From an uncultured bacterium (GTDB lineage: Bacteria > Cyanobacteriota > Vampirovibrionia > Gastranaerophilales > Gastranaerophilaceae), in NCBI GenBank assembly GCA_902475545.1, contig CABRZP010000007.1:43666-107665 (forward strand): a stretch of DNA of 64,000 nucleotides. The letters run 5' to 3'. Each line of letters opens with the position of its first letter. Position 1 is the stretch's first letter. The position numbers and the translations under genes were made by a program. Shown here in pieces: positions 52,162-60,695 of this stretch. The notes under the pieces are model-generated. The model saw nothing but the letters and a program-made list of their open reading frames with translations, was not told the DNA's origin and searched no databases.

Positions 52162-52839
52162 ATGTTTAATGAGACAAAAACACACGAGATAACCGTCGAC
52201 GTTGTTATTTTGACAATTAAAAATAATGCACTCCAAGTTTTACTTGTAAAACGTACAAATGAACCATTTAAGGGTAAATGGGCTATACCTGGAGGTTATG
52301 TACGTTTATCCGAAAACCTTGATGAAGCTGCATTAAGAGTACTTAAAGAAAAAACAAATGTTGATAATATCTATCTTGAACAGTTATATACATTCGGAAA
52401 TCCTCTAAGACACCCAAATGCTAGAGTTATCACATGTGCATATTTTGCCCTCGTAAGAGCTGAAGATTTACAAATTATATCATCTCCTGAACTTAGTTGG
52501 AGTAAAGTTATTGACTTACCGGCATTAGCATTCGACCACAAAGAAATTATTCAGTACTCAATGAAACGCACAAGAGAAAGATTAGAGCTTTGTCCGGTAG
52601 CGTATCAATTATTGCCTGAAAAGTTCACACTTACAGAAATGCAAAAAGCTTATGAGTTGATTATGCAAAAAAAATTAGATAAACGTAATTTTAGAAAGAA
52701 AGCTCTTGCTACAGATGGGCTTATTGAACTTGAAGAATACACAAAATCATCCTCAAAAAGACCGGCAAGGCTATATACATTTGAAAATATTGAATTAAAC
52801 TCAAAAAGAGCACACTTTATCAAAAAAGGAGAAAAATAA
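52162..52839 (+). CDS. Nudix-type regulator, NrtR-like
   Basis: Residues about 8-140 form a Nudix domain (VDVVILTIKNNALQVLLVKR, GKWAIPGGYVRLSENLDEAA), and residues about 145-225 form a winged helix (FTLTEMQKAYELIMQKKLDK, RNFRKKALATDGLIEL). This is the layout of NrtR regulators of NAD metabolism, which sense ADP-ribose. The Nudix box is degraded: the usual REUxEExG reads RVLKEKTN, so catalysis is probably lost and the domain acts as a sensor. It lies 3 nt upstream of secG. Confidence 0.85.
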   Translation: MFNETKTHEITVDVVILTIKNNALQVLLVKRTNEPFKGKWAIPGGYVRLSENLDEAALRVLKEKTNVDNIYLEQLYTFGNPLRHPNARVITCAYFALVRAEDLQIISSPELSWSKVIDLPALAFDHKEIIQYSMKRTRERLELCPVAYQLLPEKFTLTEMQKAYELIMQKKLDKRNFRKKALATDGLIELEEYTKSSSKRPARLYTFENIELNSKRAHFIKKGEK

Positions 52840-52842
52840 ATA

Positions 52843-53067
52843 ATGGTTAATATACTATGGACAATAGAAACAGTATCAGCAGTCCTTTTAATAATTTTAA
52901 TATTATTACATTCACCAAAAGGTGATGGAATTGGCGGCATTGGCGGGGCTTCTCATGTATTCGCATCTCAAAAAAGTGCGGAAAAAGGTTTAAATAAACT
53001 AACAGGAATAATTTGTGCAATATTTATTCTATGTACATTCCTGATAGGATTTGGAATTATAAAATAA
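52843..53067 (+). CDS. secG: protein translocase subunit SecG
   Basis: This is a 74-residue auxiliary subunit of SecYEG with two membrane helices. Between them is the SecG signature KGDGIGGIGGASHVFASQKS. It directly follows the NrtR-like gene on the same transcript and ends at a terminator. Confidence 0.93.
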   Translation: MVNILWTIETVSAVLLIILILLHSPKGDGIGGIGGASHVFASQKSAEKGLNKLTGIICAIFILCTFLIGFGIIK

Positions 53068-53072
53068 CAAAC

Positions 53073-53106
53073 AAAACCCTGCTAATTTAGATGCAGGGTT
53101 TATTTT
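53073..53106 (+). terminator. terminator after secG
   Basis: The hairpin AAAACCCTGC...GCAGGGTTT is followed by ATTTTT. Confidence 0.85.
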
Positions 53107-53128
53107 TAACAATAAGGATTTAATTATA

Positions 53129-53473
53129 ATGAAAACATACAAAATACTTGGAGGATTATTTGTTACGGCGGCATTAGTCAGTGCAGGCTCTGTTTTCACC
53201 GGAGCTCAGGCTAAACTCAATCAACAGAAGAAAAAACTGTTGGAAGCTAAAAATTCTATGTCCTCAATTCATTTTCATCATAATACAAATCCTGCTACTG
53301 AAAATAATTCTGAAATAAAACAAGTGACATTTGGAGTAAATAAAACCTATAAAAATGCACTTGAAGCATTTGAAATAAAAACACAATACGAAAGATTTCA
53401 ATTACTAACATTGAAAACATTAAAAAATTCGGCAGAAGAAAGCATTAAAGCTATAAAGGCAGTAAAAGGCTAA
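53129..53473 (+). CDS. small exported or membrane-anchored unknown protein
   Basis: This 114-residue protein has an N-terminal hydrophobic segment (ILGGLFVTAALVSAGSVFTG, followed by AQA and a possible cleavage site). The remainder is helical, with a Lys/Gln-rich coiled stretch, HFHH, and KQVTFGVNKTYKNALE, which holds a TFGV sequence like the Phe motif but internal. No family is recognised. It has an AATAAGGA ribosome binding site. Confidence 0.6.
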   Translation: MKTYKILGGLFVTAALVSAGSVFTGAQAKLNQQKKKLLEAKNSMSSIHFHHNTNPATENNSEIKQVTFGVNKTYKNALEAFEIKTQYERFQLLTLKTLKNSAEESIKAIKAVKG

Positions 53474-53505
53474 ATTATTAAATAGTAAAAGGAATAGAAT
53501 TATAT

Positions 53506-54216
53506 ATGAATATATTAGTTACAGGAGCGTCAAAAGGCATAGGAAAAGCAATTGCAGAATCATTATGCAACGAATCCAATAACGTCTATATTACAGCTAG
53601 AAATAAACAAGTTTTAGAACAAATGAATTGTGCAGGATATTTTGTATGTGACCTTGCGGATGAAAATCAGTTAATCCAACTTGGAGATTTCATTGAAGAA
53701 AAAAACATTGATATCCTTATAAATAATGCGGGAGAATATATTTACGCAAGTATAGATGAAACAAAACTTGAAAATTTAAACCATATAATTGCAGTTAATT
53801 TAAAAGCACCAATATATCTTATGAGCCGAACTGCCAAACACATGAAGGAAGCCAAATTCGGCAGGATAATAAATATTGGCTCCATCTCCGGAGTAATGGG
53901 AGAAGCTCATGCCAGTCTCTATTCTTCAACAAAAGCCGGCCTCATCGGTTTAGCAAAAGCTACAGGTTTAGAACTTGCAGAACACGGAATTACAGTAAAT
54001 ACAATCAATCCGGGATGGGTTGATACCGAGCTGGGTAACTCCTCAATAGAAGATAGCGAATTTTCTCAAGATGAAATAATTTCGTGTATACCACAAAGAC
54101 GTTTTGTAAAACCTGAAGAAGTTGCAGGACTTGTAAAATACTTAATTTCAGAAGAAGCAAAAGGTATCACAGGGCAGTCAATAAACCTTTGTGCAGGTTT
54201 ATCTGTTGGTATTTAA
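53506..54216 (+). CDS. short-chain dehydrogenase/reductase, FabG-like
   Basis: This is an NAD(P)H-dependent oxidoreductase of the classical SDR family. It has the nucleotide loop TGASKGIGKAIAESL, NNAGEY, the catalytic Ser in NIGSISGVMGEAH and the YSSTKAG motif, then NTINPGWVDTE. Its 236 residues are close to FabG (3-oxoacyl-ACP reductase). The context gives no support for fatty acid synthesis, so the substrate is open. Confidence 0.9.
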   Translation: MNILVTGASKGIGKAIAESLCNESNNVYITARNKQVLEQMNCAGYFVCDLADENQLIQLGDFIEEKNIDILINNAGEYIYASIDETKLENLNHIIAVNLKAPIYLMSRTAKHMKEAKFGRIINIGSISGVMGEAHASLYSSTKAGLIGLAKATGLELAEHGITVNTINPGWVDTELGNSSIEDSEFSQDEIISCIPQRRFVKPEEVAGLVKYLISEEAKGITGQSINLCAGLSVGI

Positions 54217-54219
54217 CTA

Positions 54220-54312
54220 TTATTTTATAGGTATTTCATATTGAAGTTTCAGCGGACCGTGAGAAGTATTCAGCATTTGTTGTAATACTAAATGTGCAGT
54301 ATTTTTTAGCAT
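54220..54312 (-). other. possible short ORF or gene remnant in an intergenic gap
   Basis: The minus strand reads a 30-codon frame (LKNTAHLVLQQMLNTSHGPL, then KLQYEIPIK) that looks protein-like and could be the tail of a lost gene. It has no ribosome binding site and a stop four codons upstream of its ATG. The rest of the gap to 54496 holds only the CTAGCAAA box. Confidence 0.2.
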
Positions 54313-54427
54313 TTGATTGATATATCAATTCTAAATTCAAAGTTTTTTCCGAATTTTAAAATTTTCATTCTTAACTCCTGTTTAAATACTTATTATAAAC
54401 TAAAAATAATCAATAAATAGTAACATA

Positions 54428-54435
54428 CTAGCAAA
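54428..54435 (+). promoter_or_regulatory. CTAGCAAA box
   Basis: The exact octamer lies 62-69 nt before the ATG of the 54497 gene. GTGTTTTAGA follows 20-21 nt from its first base, as before the 7557 gene. Confidence 0.45.
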
Positions 54436-54496
54436 TTTAAAAATTAGGTGTTTTAGATTTAAGTGTAACAACATAAAATAAAGGAAATTAGAAATT

Positions 54497-55060
54497 ATGG
54501 AAATTAACAACAATTATTCTGCTCAAAATTTCGGAATGGCTCTAAGAATTCGCAAAGGTGCTAAAAAAGGTTTAGAAAATTGTGCAATGGAAACTATTGA
54601 AAGACTACAAAAAGCCGGTGCAGATTTAAAAGATACAAAATTTTACCATGTTGAAGTAGGAGATGATTTAAGTGCTAAAATAACAGCCGATAAAGATGCT
54701 TATTTTGGATTGTTTCCAAGAAGAGGTGACGGATATGCTGCATTAAAATATGGAGAACAAAAAACCGGTGGTCAAATTGTTCCGGATGATAGAATTATTA
54801 TGATAGAAAACGATGGCGGAACTATTGCAGGTGTTGGACGATATGTTCCTTATGGTGAAACTAAACCGTTTTTTAATACGTGGGGTATTGTAGGACCATA
54901 TAATACAGTTGAAGATGTGTCAAAATTATCTAAAATTGCTAAAATATTAGATGATACTGCTGTTGAAAGATATAAATGTAGTGCTGCTGCAATAAATGAT
55001 AAACAACAAGAACAAGTTTCAAAAGCTGTAGGTAACTTACTTGATACCTTCGGTGTATAA
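54497..55060 (+). CDS. hypothetical protein with N-terminal NFGMA motif
   Basis: This is an unknown 187-residue soluble protein. It begins EINNNYSAQNFGMALRIRKG, sharing FGMA with the protein at 25.3 kb. The middle has likely strands and turns with many Gly (FPRRGDGYAALKYGEQKTGG, GGTIAGVGRYVPYGETKP). The C-terminal part is helical. The ribosome binding site is AAAGGAA. It lies between the CTAGCAAA box and a bidirectional terminator and is monocistronic. Confidence 0.68.
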   Translation: MEINNNYSAQNFGMALRIRKGAKKGLENCAMETIERLQKAGADLKDTKFYHVEVGDDLSAKITADKDAYFGLFPRRGDGYAALKYGEQKTGGQIVPDDRIIMIENDGGTIAGVGRYVPYGETKPFFNTWGIVGPYNTVEDVSKLSKIAKILDDTAVERYKCSAAAINDKQQEQVSKAVGNLLDTFGV

Positions 55061-55078
55061 AATCATAATATATCATAT

Positions 55079-55108
55079 AAAAAAGACCCTGTTAAAGGGT
55101 CTTTTTTA
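55079..55108. terminator. bidirectional terminator
   Basis: The stem AAAAAAGACCCT/AGGGTCTTTTTT lies between convergent genes. Confidence 0.9.
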
Positions 55109-55118
55109 TTGCTTAAGT

Positions 55119-55919
55119 TTAAACTTTTATATAAACATTATTTTGCATTTTAAGAAACGAATTTTTACTCAAAATTTGCTCAATATTACTTAAATAAGTA
55201 TCAAGGTCTCCTATAGCAAATACACTACCCTTCTTTAAAACATTTGAAGCTGCTTTTATAAATGCTTCAATTTTCTCCGGCTCCTCATAAAAATAGCCTA
55301 AAATATTTCTACATAATAACACCGTATTTGAATCATCTTTAATTTTAGGTAAAAGATTAAACATATCACCTTGCTTAAATATTATTTTATCTCGTAGTTT
55401 ATCTGAAACCTTAAATGATTCCATTGAACCAAAAATCTCATCAGGATTAATTTGTAAAATCCTTTTGTATATATCATCGGGCATAAATTCAGAAGGTTTA
55501 CGTATAAAATATTTAGACCTTTGTATTGAATTACTTCGTAATCTTGCTATATCTTTGTCACCAAGACTTATTTCACCGCTTCTGACTTTTGCAATTATGA
55601 AATCATCAATGTCATACGCCTGTATTGGAAAAAATTTACTAACATCTTTTCGTTTAGAATTTTCCAACAGAGATATGATTTGTGTATACCCCTCAGAACC
55701 GTCAGAAGATGCAAATTGAATAATATTTACCTTTTCTTTGCCTTTAAAATGACTAATTTGAAAATCTGCAAATGCCCGCCAATTCAAATCTTCTCGAAAC
55801 ATCCATGTGTTATTGCCAATTTCCTTTCCTGCATCAGTTCTATAAAATCTATCTGTAGACGAAAAAGAAACAGATCTTTGAGTTTTTGTATTGTAAACGT
55901 ATACAGGCATGATTTTCAT
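55119..55919 (-). CDS. CheR-like SAM-dependent methyltransferase with N-terminal SFSST motif
   Basis: The core resembles the CheR methyltransferase fold: an SAM-binding start (VNIIQFASSDGSEGYTQIIS), AYDIDDFIIAKVRSGEI in place of the usual 'A.DI....L..A..G.Y', IIFKQGDMFNLLP and VLLCRNILGYF (CheR: 'CRNVLIYF'). The N-terminal CheR helical domain is missing and replaced by about 35 residues with RSVSFSSTDRFYR, another Phe motif. No chemotaxis genes are near. The frame can begin 16 codons upstream, but MKIMPVYVYN is the likelier start. The target is unknown. Confidence 0.72.
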   Translation of the reverse strand: MKIMPVYVYNTKTQRSVSFSSTDRFYRTDAGKEIGNNTWMFREDLNWRAFADFQISHFKGKEKVNIIQFASSDGSEGYTQIISLLENSKRKDVSKFFPIQAYDIDDFIIAKVRSGEISLGDKDIARLRSNSIQRSKYFIRKPSEFMPDDIYKRILQINPDEIFGSMESFKVSDKLRDKIIFKQGDMFNLLPKIKDDSNTVLLCRNILGYFYEEPEKIEAFIKAASNVLKKGSVFAIGDLDTYLSNIEQILSKNSFLKMQNNVYIKV

Positions 55920-56076
55920 AATCTTATAAAGCCGGTAAAAATATTTTTTGCTTAATTTAATAATCATTCATAAAAATACAGTATTCATTTGAAAATTATT
56001 ATGTTTATGGGATAATTTTTATGAGGCTAAATATAAAATAGCGATGTACATATAAATAGAAAAAGGAAAAGACAAA

Positions 56077-58158
56077 ATGGCTAGAAAAACTCCATTGGAA
56101 AAAATTAGAAACATTGGTATTGCAGCCCACATCGATGCCGGTAAAACAACTACTACAGAACGTATTTTGTTTTACACAGGTAAAACTCACAAAATCGGTG
56201 AAACTCACGATGGTGCAGCTGTAACAGACTTTATGGAACAAGAAAAAGAACGTGGTATTACAATCCAATCTGCAGCAGTAACTGCTACTTGGAAGAACCA
56301 CCAAATCAATATCATCGATACCCCGGGTCACGTTGACTTCACTATCGAAGTTGAACGTTCTCTTCGTGTATTAGACGGTGTTGTAGCTGTATTCTGTGCA
56401 GTTGGCGGTGTTCAATCTCAATCTGAAACAGTTTGGAGACAAGCTAACAGATACGAAGTTCCACGTATGGTATTCGTTAATAAAATGGACAGAACAGGTG
56501 CTGATTTCTACAGAGTTGTAGACCAAATCAAAAACAGACTTGGTGCTAACGCTGTTCCAATCCAATTACCTATCGGTGCTGAAGATCAATTCACAGGCTT
56601 AATTGACCTTATGACTATGAAAGCTGAAATATACACTAACGATTTAGGTACAGATATTAGAGAAGAAGAAATTCCTGCTGATATGGTAGAAAAAGCAAAA
56701 GAATATCATGATGCTATGGTTGAAGCTATTGCATCTGAAGATGATGCTTTAATGGAAAAATTCTTTGAAGATCCTGATTCAATTACAATCGATGAATTAA
56801 AAGCAGCACTAAGAAAAGCTGTTTGTGATAACAAAATCGTTCCTGTAACTTGCGGTACAGCATTCAAAAACAAAGGTGTTCAATTATTATTAAACGCTGT
56901 AGTTGATTATATGCCATCACCGGTTGATGTTAAAGCTATTGAAGGTGAATTAGAAGACGGTACTAAAACAGAAAGACACTCTTCTGACTCTGAACCATTC
57001 TCAGCTTTATCATTCAAAGTTATGACAGACCCATTCGTTGGACGTTTAACATTCTTAAGAGTTTATTCAGGTGTTATTACATCAGGTTCTTATGTTCTTA
57101 ACTCTACAAACGGTAAAAAAGAACGTATTTCTCGTTTGGTTCGTATGTATGCAGATCAAAGACTTGAAGAATCTGAAGTATACGCAGGTGATATCTGTGC
57201 TGCTGTAGGTTTAAAAGATACAACAACAGGTGATACATTATGCGATGAAAAAGCACCTATCATCTTAGAAAGAATGACTTTCCCTGAACCGGTTATCTCA
57301 GTTGCTATTGAACCAAAAACAAAAGCAGACCAAGATAAAATGGGTATCGCTCTTCAAAAACTTGCAGAAGAAGATCCATCATTCAGAGTTAAATCTGATG
57401 AAGAAACAGGTCAAACAATCATCTCTGGTATGGGTGAACTTCACTTAGACATTATTGTTGACCGTATGATGAGAGAATTCAAGGTTGAAGCTAACATTGG
57501 TAAACCTCAAGTTGCATACCGTGAAACTATCAGAGGAAATGCTGACCAAGAATCTAAATTCGCTCGTCAATCAGGTGGTAAAGGTCAATACGGACACGTT
57601 AAAATCAGAATTTCTCCAGCTGAAGAAAATGCAGGATTTGTATTTGAAAATAAAATCGTTGGTGGTGCTATCCCTAAAGAATACATTGAACCTGCAAGAA
57701 AAGGTATGGAAGAAGCACTTGAAGGCGGTATCTTAGCAGGATATCCAATGATTGACGTTAAAGTTGAACTTTACGATGGATCTTACCACGAAGTTGACTC
57801 TTCTGAAATGGCATTCAAAATTGCTGGTTCTATGGCAATCAAAGAAGGTACTAAAAAAGCTCAACCTTGTATCTTAGAACCAATGATGAAAGTTGAAATC
57901 GAAATTCCTGATGAATTTACAGGAACAATTATCGGTGATATTTCTAGAAGACGTGGTAGAGTTGAAGGTCAAGAACCTGTTGGTAACACTGGTAATGTAA
58001 TCGTTAGATCTACAGTACCTCTAGCTAACATGTTCGGTTACGCTACAGACTTGAGATCAAACACTCAAGGTCGTGGTACATTCTCTATGGAATTCAAATG
58101 CTATGAACAAGTTCCTAGAAATGTTGAAGAAGAAATTATTTCCAAAGCTGGTAAATAA
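56077..58158 (+). CDS. fusA: translation elongation factor G
   Basis: This GTPase drives ribosomal translocation. G1 is AHIDAGKTTTTERIL, G2 lies at the ERGITIQSA segment, G3 is DTPGHVDF and G4 is NKMD. Domains II-V follow, including the domain IV tip region and FGYATDLRSNTQGRG near the end. The 693 residues are standard. Codon choice (more AAC, ATC, TTC and GGT than its neighbours) suits a highly expressed gene. It is not next to rpsL, rpsG or tuf here. Confidence 0.97.
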   Translation: MARKTPLEKIRNIGIAAHIDAGKTTTTERILFYTGKTHKIGETHDGAAVTDFMEQEKERGITIQSAAVTATWKNHQINIIDTPGHVDFTIEVERSLRVLDGVVAVFCAVGGVQSQSETVWRQANRYEVPRMVFVNKMDRTGADFYRVVDQIKNRLGANAVPIQLPIGAEDQFTGLIDLMTMKAEIYTNDLGTDIREEEIPADMVEKAKEYHDAMVEAIASEDDALMEKFFEDPDSITIDELKAALRKAVCDNKIVPVTCGTAFKNKGVQLLLNAVVDYMPSPVDVKAIEGELEDGTKTERHSSDSEPFSALSFKVMTDPFVGRLTFLRVYSGVITSGSYVLNSTNGKKERISRLVRMYADQRLEESEVYAGDICAAVGLKDTTTGDTLCDEKAPIILERMTFPEPVISVAIEPKTKADQDKMGIALQKLAEEDPSFRVKSDEETGQTIISGMGELHLDIIVDRMMREFKVEANIGKPQVAYRETIRGNADQESKFARQSGGKGQYGHVKIRISPAEENAGFVFENKIVGGAIPKEYIEPARKGMEEALEGGILAGYPMIDVKVELYDGSYHEVDSSEMAFKIAGSMAIKEGTKKAQPCILEPMMKVEIEIPDEFTGTIIGDISRRRGRVEGQEPVGNTGNVIVRSTVPLANMFGYATDLRSNTQGRGTFSMEFKCYEQVPRNVEEEIISKAGK

Positions 58159-58182
58159 TTTATTTGATAATACATAACAAAC

Positions 58183-58213
58183 AAAAAACCGATGATTTTA
58201 TCATCGGTTTTTT
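58183..58213. terminator. bidirectional terminator after fusA
   Basis: The 14-bp stem AAAAAACCGATGAT/ATCATCGGTTTTTT closes a TTT loop. Confidence 0.93.
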
Positions 58214-58239
58214 GTTCTCTTTTCTATTTAATTTTAAAT

Positions 58240-58638
58240 CTATTTGCCGCCGCCAATGCCTCCATACATAAACTCGTTCTTAATATTTGATAATAATAAT
58301 TTTTGCCATGCTGATTCATAACCGTTTATTTCATTTAACTGAGTTTCCAAACTTTCTTTTTGAACTTCCAGTTCTGATTCCCAGGCATTTATATTTGCAA
58401 GTTCAAACTCATGGTCATTTTGCAATTGTAAAAGCATTTCAGAATACTCATCTGTACCATAACCATAATCAGGATCATAATACAATTCACTAATTTTATT
58501 ATTGTATTCTTGTTGTTTAGATGCTACTGATTTAGATGCGGATAACTGCTGCATCTGAATATTAGATAATTTTGTGTTAATAATACTTTTTTGTTGAGTG
58601 AAAAATAACAATCTTTCATGTAAATTAGAAACTGCCAT
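58240..58638 (-). CDS. coiled-coil hypothetical protein, 132 aa
   Basis: No family is recognised. It has two long Gln/Leu/Ser-rich helices (NLHERLLFFTQQKSIINTKL; ELEVQKESLETQLNEINGYE) around a Tyr/Gly/Asp-rich loop (YYDPDYGYGTDEYSEM), ending in GGIGGGK. The helical hairpin layout is like small secretion-system or filament components, but that is speculation. An ATACTTTATATATAC box precedes the gene. Confidence 0.65.
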   Translation of the reverse strand: MAVSNLHERLLFFTQQKSIINTKLSNIQMQQLSASKSVASKQQEYNNKISELYYDPDYGYGTDEYSEMLLQLQNDHEFELANINAWESELEVQKESLETQLNEINGYESAWQKLLLSNIKNEFMYGGIGGGK

Positions 58639-58669
58639 ATTCTTGTCCTCTTCTTATTAAATCTCTCTT

Positions 58670-58688
58670 GTATATATAAAGTATTTTA
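58670..58688 (-). promoter_or_regulatory. ATACTTTATA-type promoter box
   Basis: On the minus strand TAAAATACTTTATATATAC lies about 32-50 nt before the ATG. It matches the box before the 24593 gene at the first 12 or so positions. Confidence 0.35.
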
Positions 58689-58769
58689 AAACCCCTCAAT
58701 TTCAAGGTTAAGATATTCTGTTACAAAAGTTAACACTAAAAAATATGCAAAATAAAAAGGTTAGATAAA

Positions 58770-59912
58770 TTATCTAACCTTTTTTAAGACTTTCATACCA
58801 GCATCAACATCTATATGCAAATGCTCTTTTATATCTTTTTTAACAACCCTATAAGCATTTTTAAAATTATCTAAGAAATCACGTTCATCACCATCTCTTT
58901 GCCCCATAGCATAAGAGAATAAGTTAGCATAAACCTCAGTTCTGGCAAATTCTGCCAAATCAACCATTTCAGGAGTAATTTTCTTAGCAAAATCAATACC
59001 GTCAGTATAATAATCTATATTACAAGCAATATATTTTGATTTCTGCTTTTTCAAATTCGCAACATGTTCAAAATCTTTCAAAATTGCATCTTGGAACTCA
59101 GGTTTGTCACTCAATGCAGAATTCCAGAAATAATCAACTCTTGCATCCATATCTTGAGGCTTAACTTCCAATGTATAAGGATTCATATTTGGATCACGAG
59201 CCTTATCAGCAACAATAGAATCCCATTTTAAAGCAAAATCAGCATTATGGTCATGCCCAAAGAATTGATCAAACTGGTGACCGACTTCGTGCATCAGGGA
59301 TTGCCTCATAGATGGCAATGCCGTATATTGTCCGGTCACACTACCATAAAGAGCTTTGTCAGCTGCACCATGAGCCCCTTCTTGAATTACAATTCTTCGC
59401 TTTAAGTTTTTGTCAGAATAAAAACTGCAGCCTTTATCTAGGTCTGTATATTCTTCTGCTTTTAAGAATCTTCTAAAGGAGTTACCATTATCTAGATCTT
59501 CATAAGTTTTAGTAACATCAACTTCAACACCTTTTAAAAAGTCATTTTCCGAAGTTAGTTTCGATTTTAACGTAATCAACGGTGTCATAATAGAATCTCT
59601 GGTTTCTTTTTCTACATTAAAATATTGAACTTTAACATTATCCAACATTTCAGAATCAGAAACTCTCGGAGTAGATTCAGTACAACTTGTAGCTCCACCT
59701 AAAGTTAATAAACCACCACAAAGATAAGCGGCCATTCGTTTTAAAAACGGCTTGTTATTTTTTACAACTTTTGAATCAATATCTGAAGTAACTTTTGATA
59801 AAGTAACTTCATCAAACTTTTGTTGACCTAAAAAAGGATTTTGATAATAAACAGATTTACTATTATTATTAGTAGTAGTGTTTATATTTGTATATCTATT
59901 TTCTACTTTCAT
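58770..59912 (-). CDS. putative ATLF-like zinc metallopeptidase (HExxH)
   Basis: This 380-residue protein has HEVGHQFDQFFGH (in SLMHEVGHQFDQFFGHDHNADF), preceded by an alpha/beta region with VIQEGAHG and followed by AEFARTEVYANLFSYAMGQ. That layout resembles the anthrax-lethal-factor-like (ATLF/M34) peptidases, with a distal Glu in TEVYANL as third zinc ligand. About 60 residues in lies a hydrophobic stretch, RMAAYLCGGLLTLGGATSC, whose GATSC could be an internal lipobox. The N-terminus has YYQNPFLGQQKF, similar to the Phe motif. The ATG at 59912 is preferred to an upstream TTG. Confidence 0.75.
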   Translation of the reverse strand: MKVENRYTNINTTTNNNSKSVYYQNPFLGQQKFDEVTLSKVTSDIDSKVVKNNKPFLKRMAAYLCGGLLTLGGATSCTESTPRVSDSEMLDNVKVQYFNVEKETRDSIMTPLITLKSKLTSENDFLKGVEVDVTKTYEDLDNGNSFRRFLKAEEYTDLDKGCSFYSDKNLKRRIVIQEGAHGAADKALYGSVTGQYTALPSMRQSLMHEVGHQFDQFFGHDHNADFALKWDSIVADKARDPNMNPYTLEVKPQDMDARVDYFWNSALSDKPEFQDAILKDFEHVANLKKQKSKYIACNIDYYTDGIDFAKKITPEMVDLAEFARTEVYANLFSYAMGQRDGDERDFLDNFKNAYRVVKKDIKEHLHIDVDAGMKVLKKVR

Positions 59913-59923
59913 ACCTACATTCA

Positions 59924-59956
59924 AAAAGGTCAAAGAAAAATTTTTTTTGACCTTTT
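59924..59956 (-). promoter_or_regulatory. hairpin in the leader of the 59912 gene
   Basis: AAAAGGTCAAA and TTTGACCTTTT form an 11-bp stem between the CTAGTAAA box and the start codon, followed by TTTTTG on the minus strand. It could be an attenuator or an operator. Confidence 0.4.
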
Positions 59957-59961
59957 ACTAG
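59954..59961 (-). promoter_or_regulatory. CTAGCAAA-like box (CTAGTAAA)
   Basis: On the minus strand CTAGTAAA, with one mismatch, lies about 42 nt before the HExxH gene start. It overlaps the leader hairpin. Confidence 0.3.
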
Positions 59962-59986
59962 CATAAATTAATAAATATTTACAAAG

Positions 59987-60015
59987 AAAGACCCGAAACA
60001 ATGTTTCGGGTCTTT
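59987..60015 (-). terminator. terminator of the Lys-rich protein gene
   Basis: The stem AAAGACCCGAAACA/TGTTTCGGGTCTTT is followed by T-rich sequence on the minus strand. Confidence 0.9.
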
Positions 60016-60044
60016 CTTTGACTTTTATATCTTCGGTTAAATTA

Positions 60045-60638
60045 TTAACCCCAGAATGAATTCCAAGCATTTGAAACGAAATTACCAACTTTTTGTGCAC
60101 CGGATTTAACCATATTGGCAGTATTCTTAGCGACATTCTTAGCAACATTTGCAGCTTGTTTAGCTTTTGTTGTCACTGTATTTACAACTTTTTTAGTTGT
60201 ACCTGTTACATGGTTAATAACCTTAGCAGTACCTGCAAATGTATTTTGAACAAGTTTTACAGCCGGTTTAGCAACTTTATATGCACCTTTACCAAGTTGT
60301 CTAAAGCCTTCGACTGCTCCATTCCAAACTTTGCCGGCACCTCGTTTTGCCATATCACCAACAACTGCTAATGAACTCATTTTGCCATAATCGCCGCCAC
60401 GTCCAGTATTAACTTTTGCACCTTGAATTTTATTATTTATAGCTTGAGCACCTTTTTTCAACACAGCTCTGTCATTTTTCTTAAGGTTATCAATAGCCTT
60501 ATCAGTTTGCTCCATAATAGAGTTTTGTTTTTTATTGTAATTATTTTTCTTTTGTTCTAAAGCTGCATTTCTAGCTTTTCTTTGTTGAGTATTTTGTGCT
60601 CTTTGTTGTCTGTTAGGACCTCCGATTGGTGCTGTCAT
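60045..60638 (-). CDS. Lys/Ala/Asn-rich helical protein, unknown
   Basis: This 197-residue, strongly basic protein has no recognised family. The N-terminal half is Gln/Lys/Asn-rich (GGPNRQQRAQNTQQRKARNA). The C-terminal half is a set of amphipathic repeats with Val/Ala/Lys spacing (KVVNTVTTKAKQAANVAKNV, AKNTANMVKSGAQKVGNFVS), ending NAWNSFWG. Such repeats resemble late-embryogenesis or apolipoprotein-like helices that bind membranes. An AAAAGGAG ribosome binding site 9 nt before the ATG at 60638 sets the start 11 codons inside the open frame. Confidence 0.7.
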   Translation of the reverse strand: MTAPIGGPNRQQRAQNTQQRKARNAALEQKKNNYNKKQNSIMEQTDKAIDNLKKNDRAVLKKGAQAINNKIQGAKVNTGRGGDYGKMSSLAVVGDMAKRGAGKVWNGAVEGFRQLGKGAYKVAKPAVKLVQNTFAGTAKVINHVTGTTKKVVNTVTTKAKQAANVAKNVAKNTANMVKSGAQKVGNFVSNAWNSFWG

Positions 60639-60695
60639 AATAAATTCTCCTTTTAATATCTTGTGTACCACATTTCACATTTCTGTTTTTAGATT

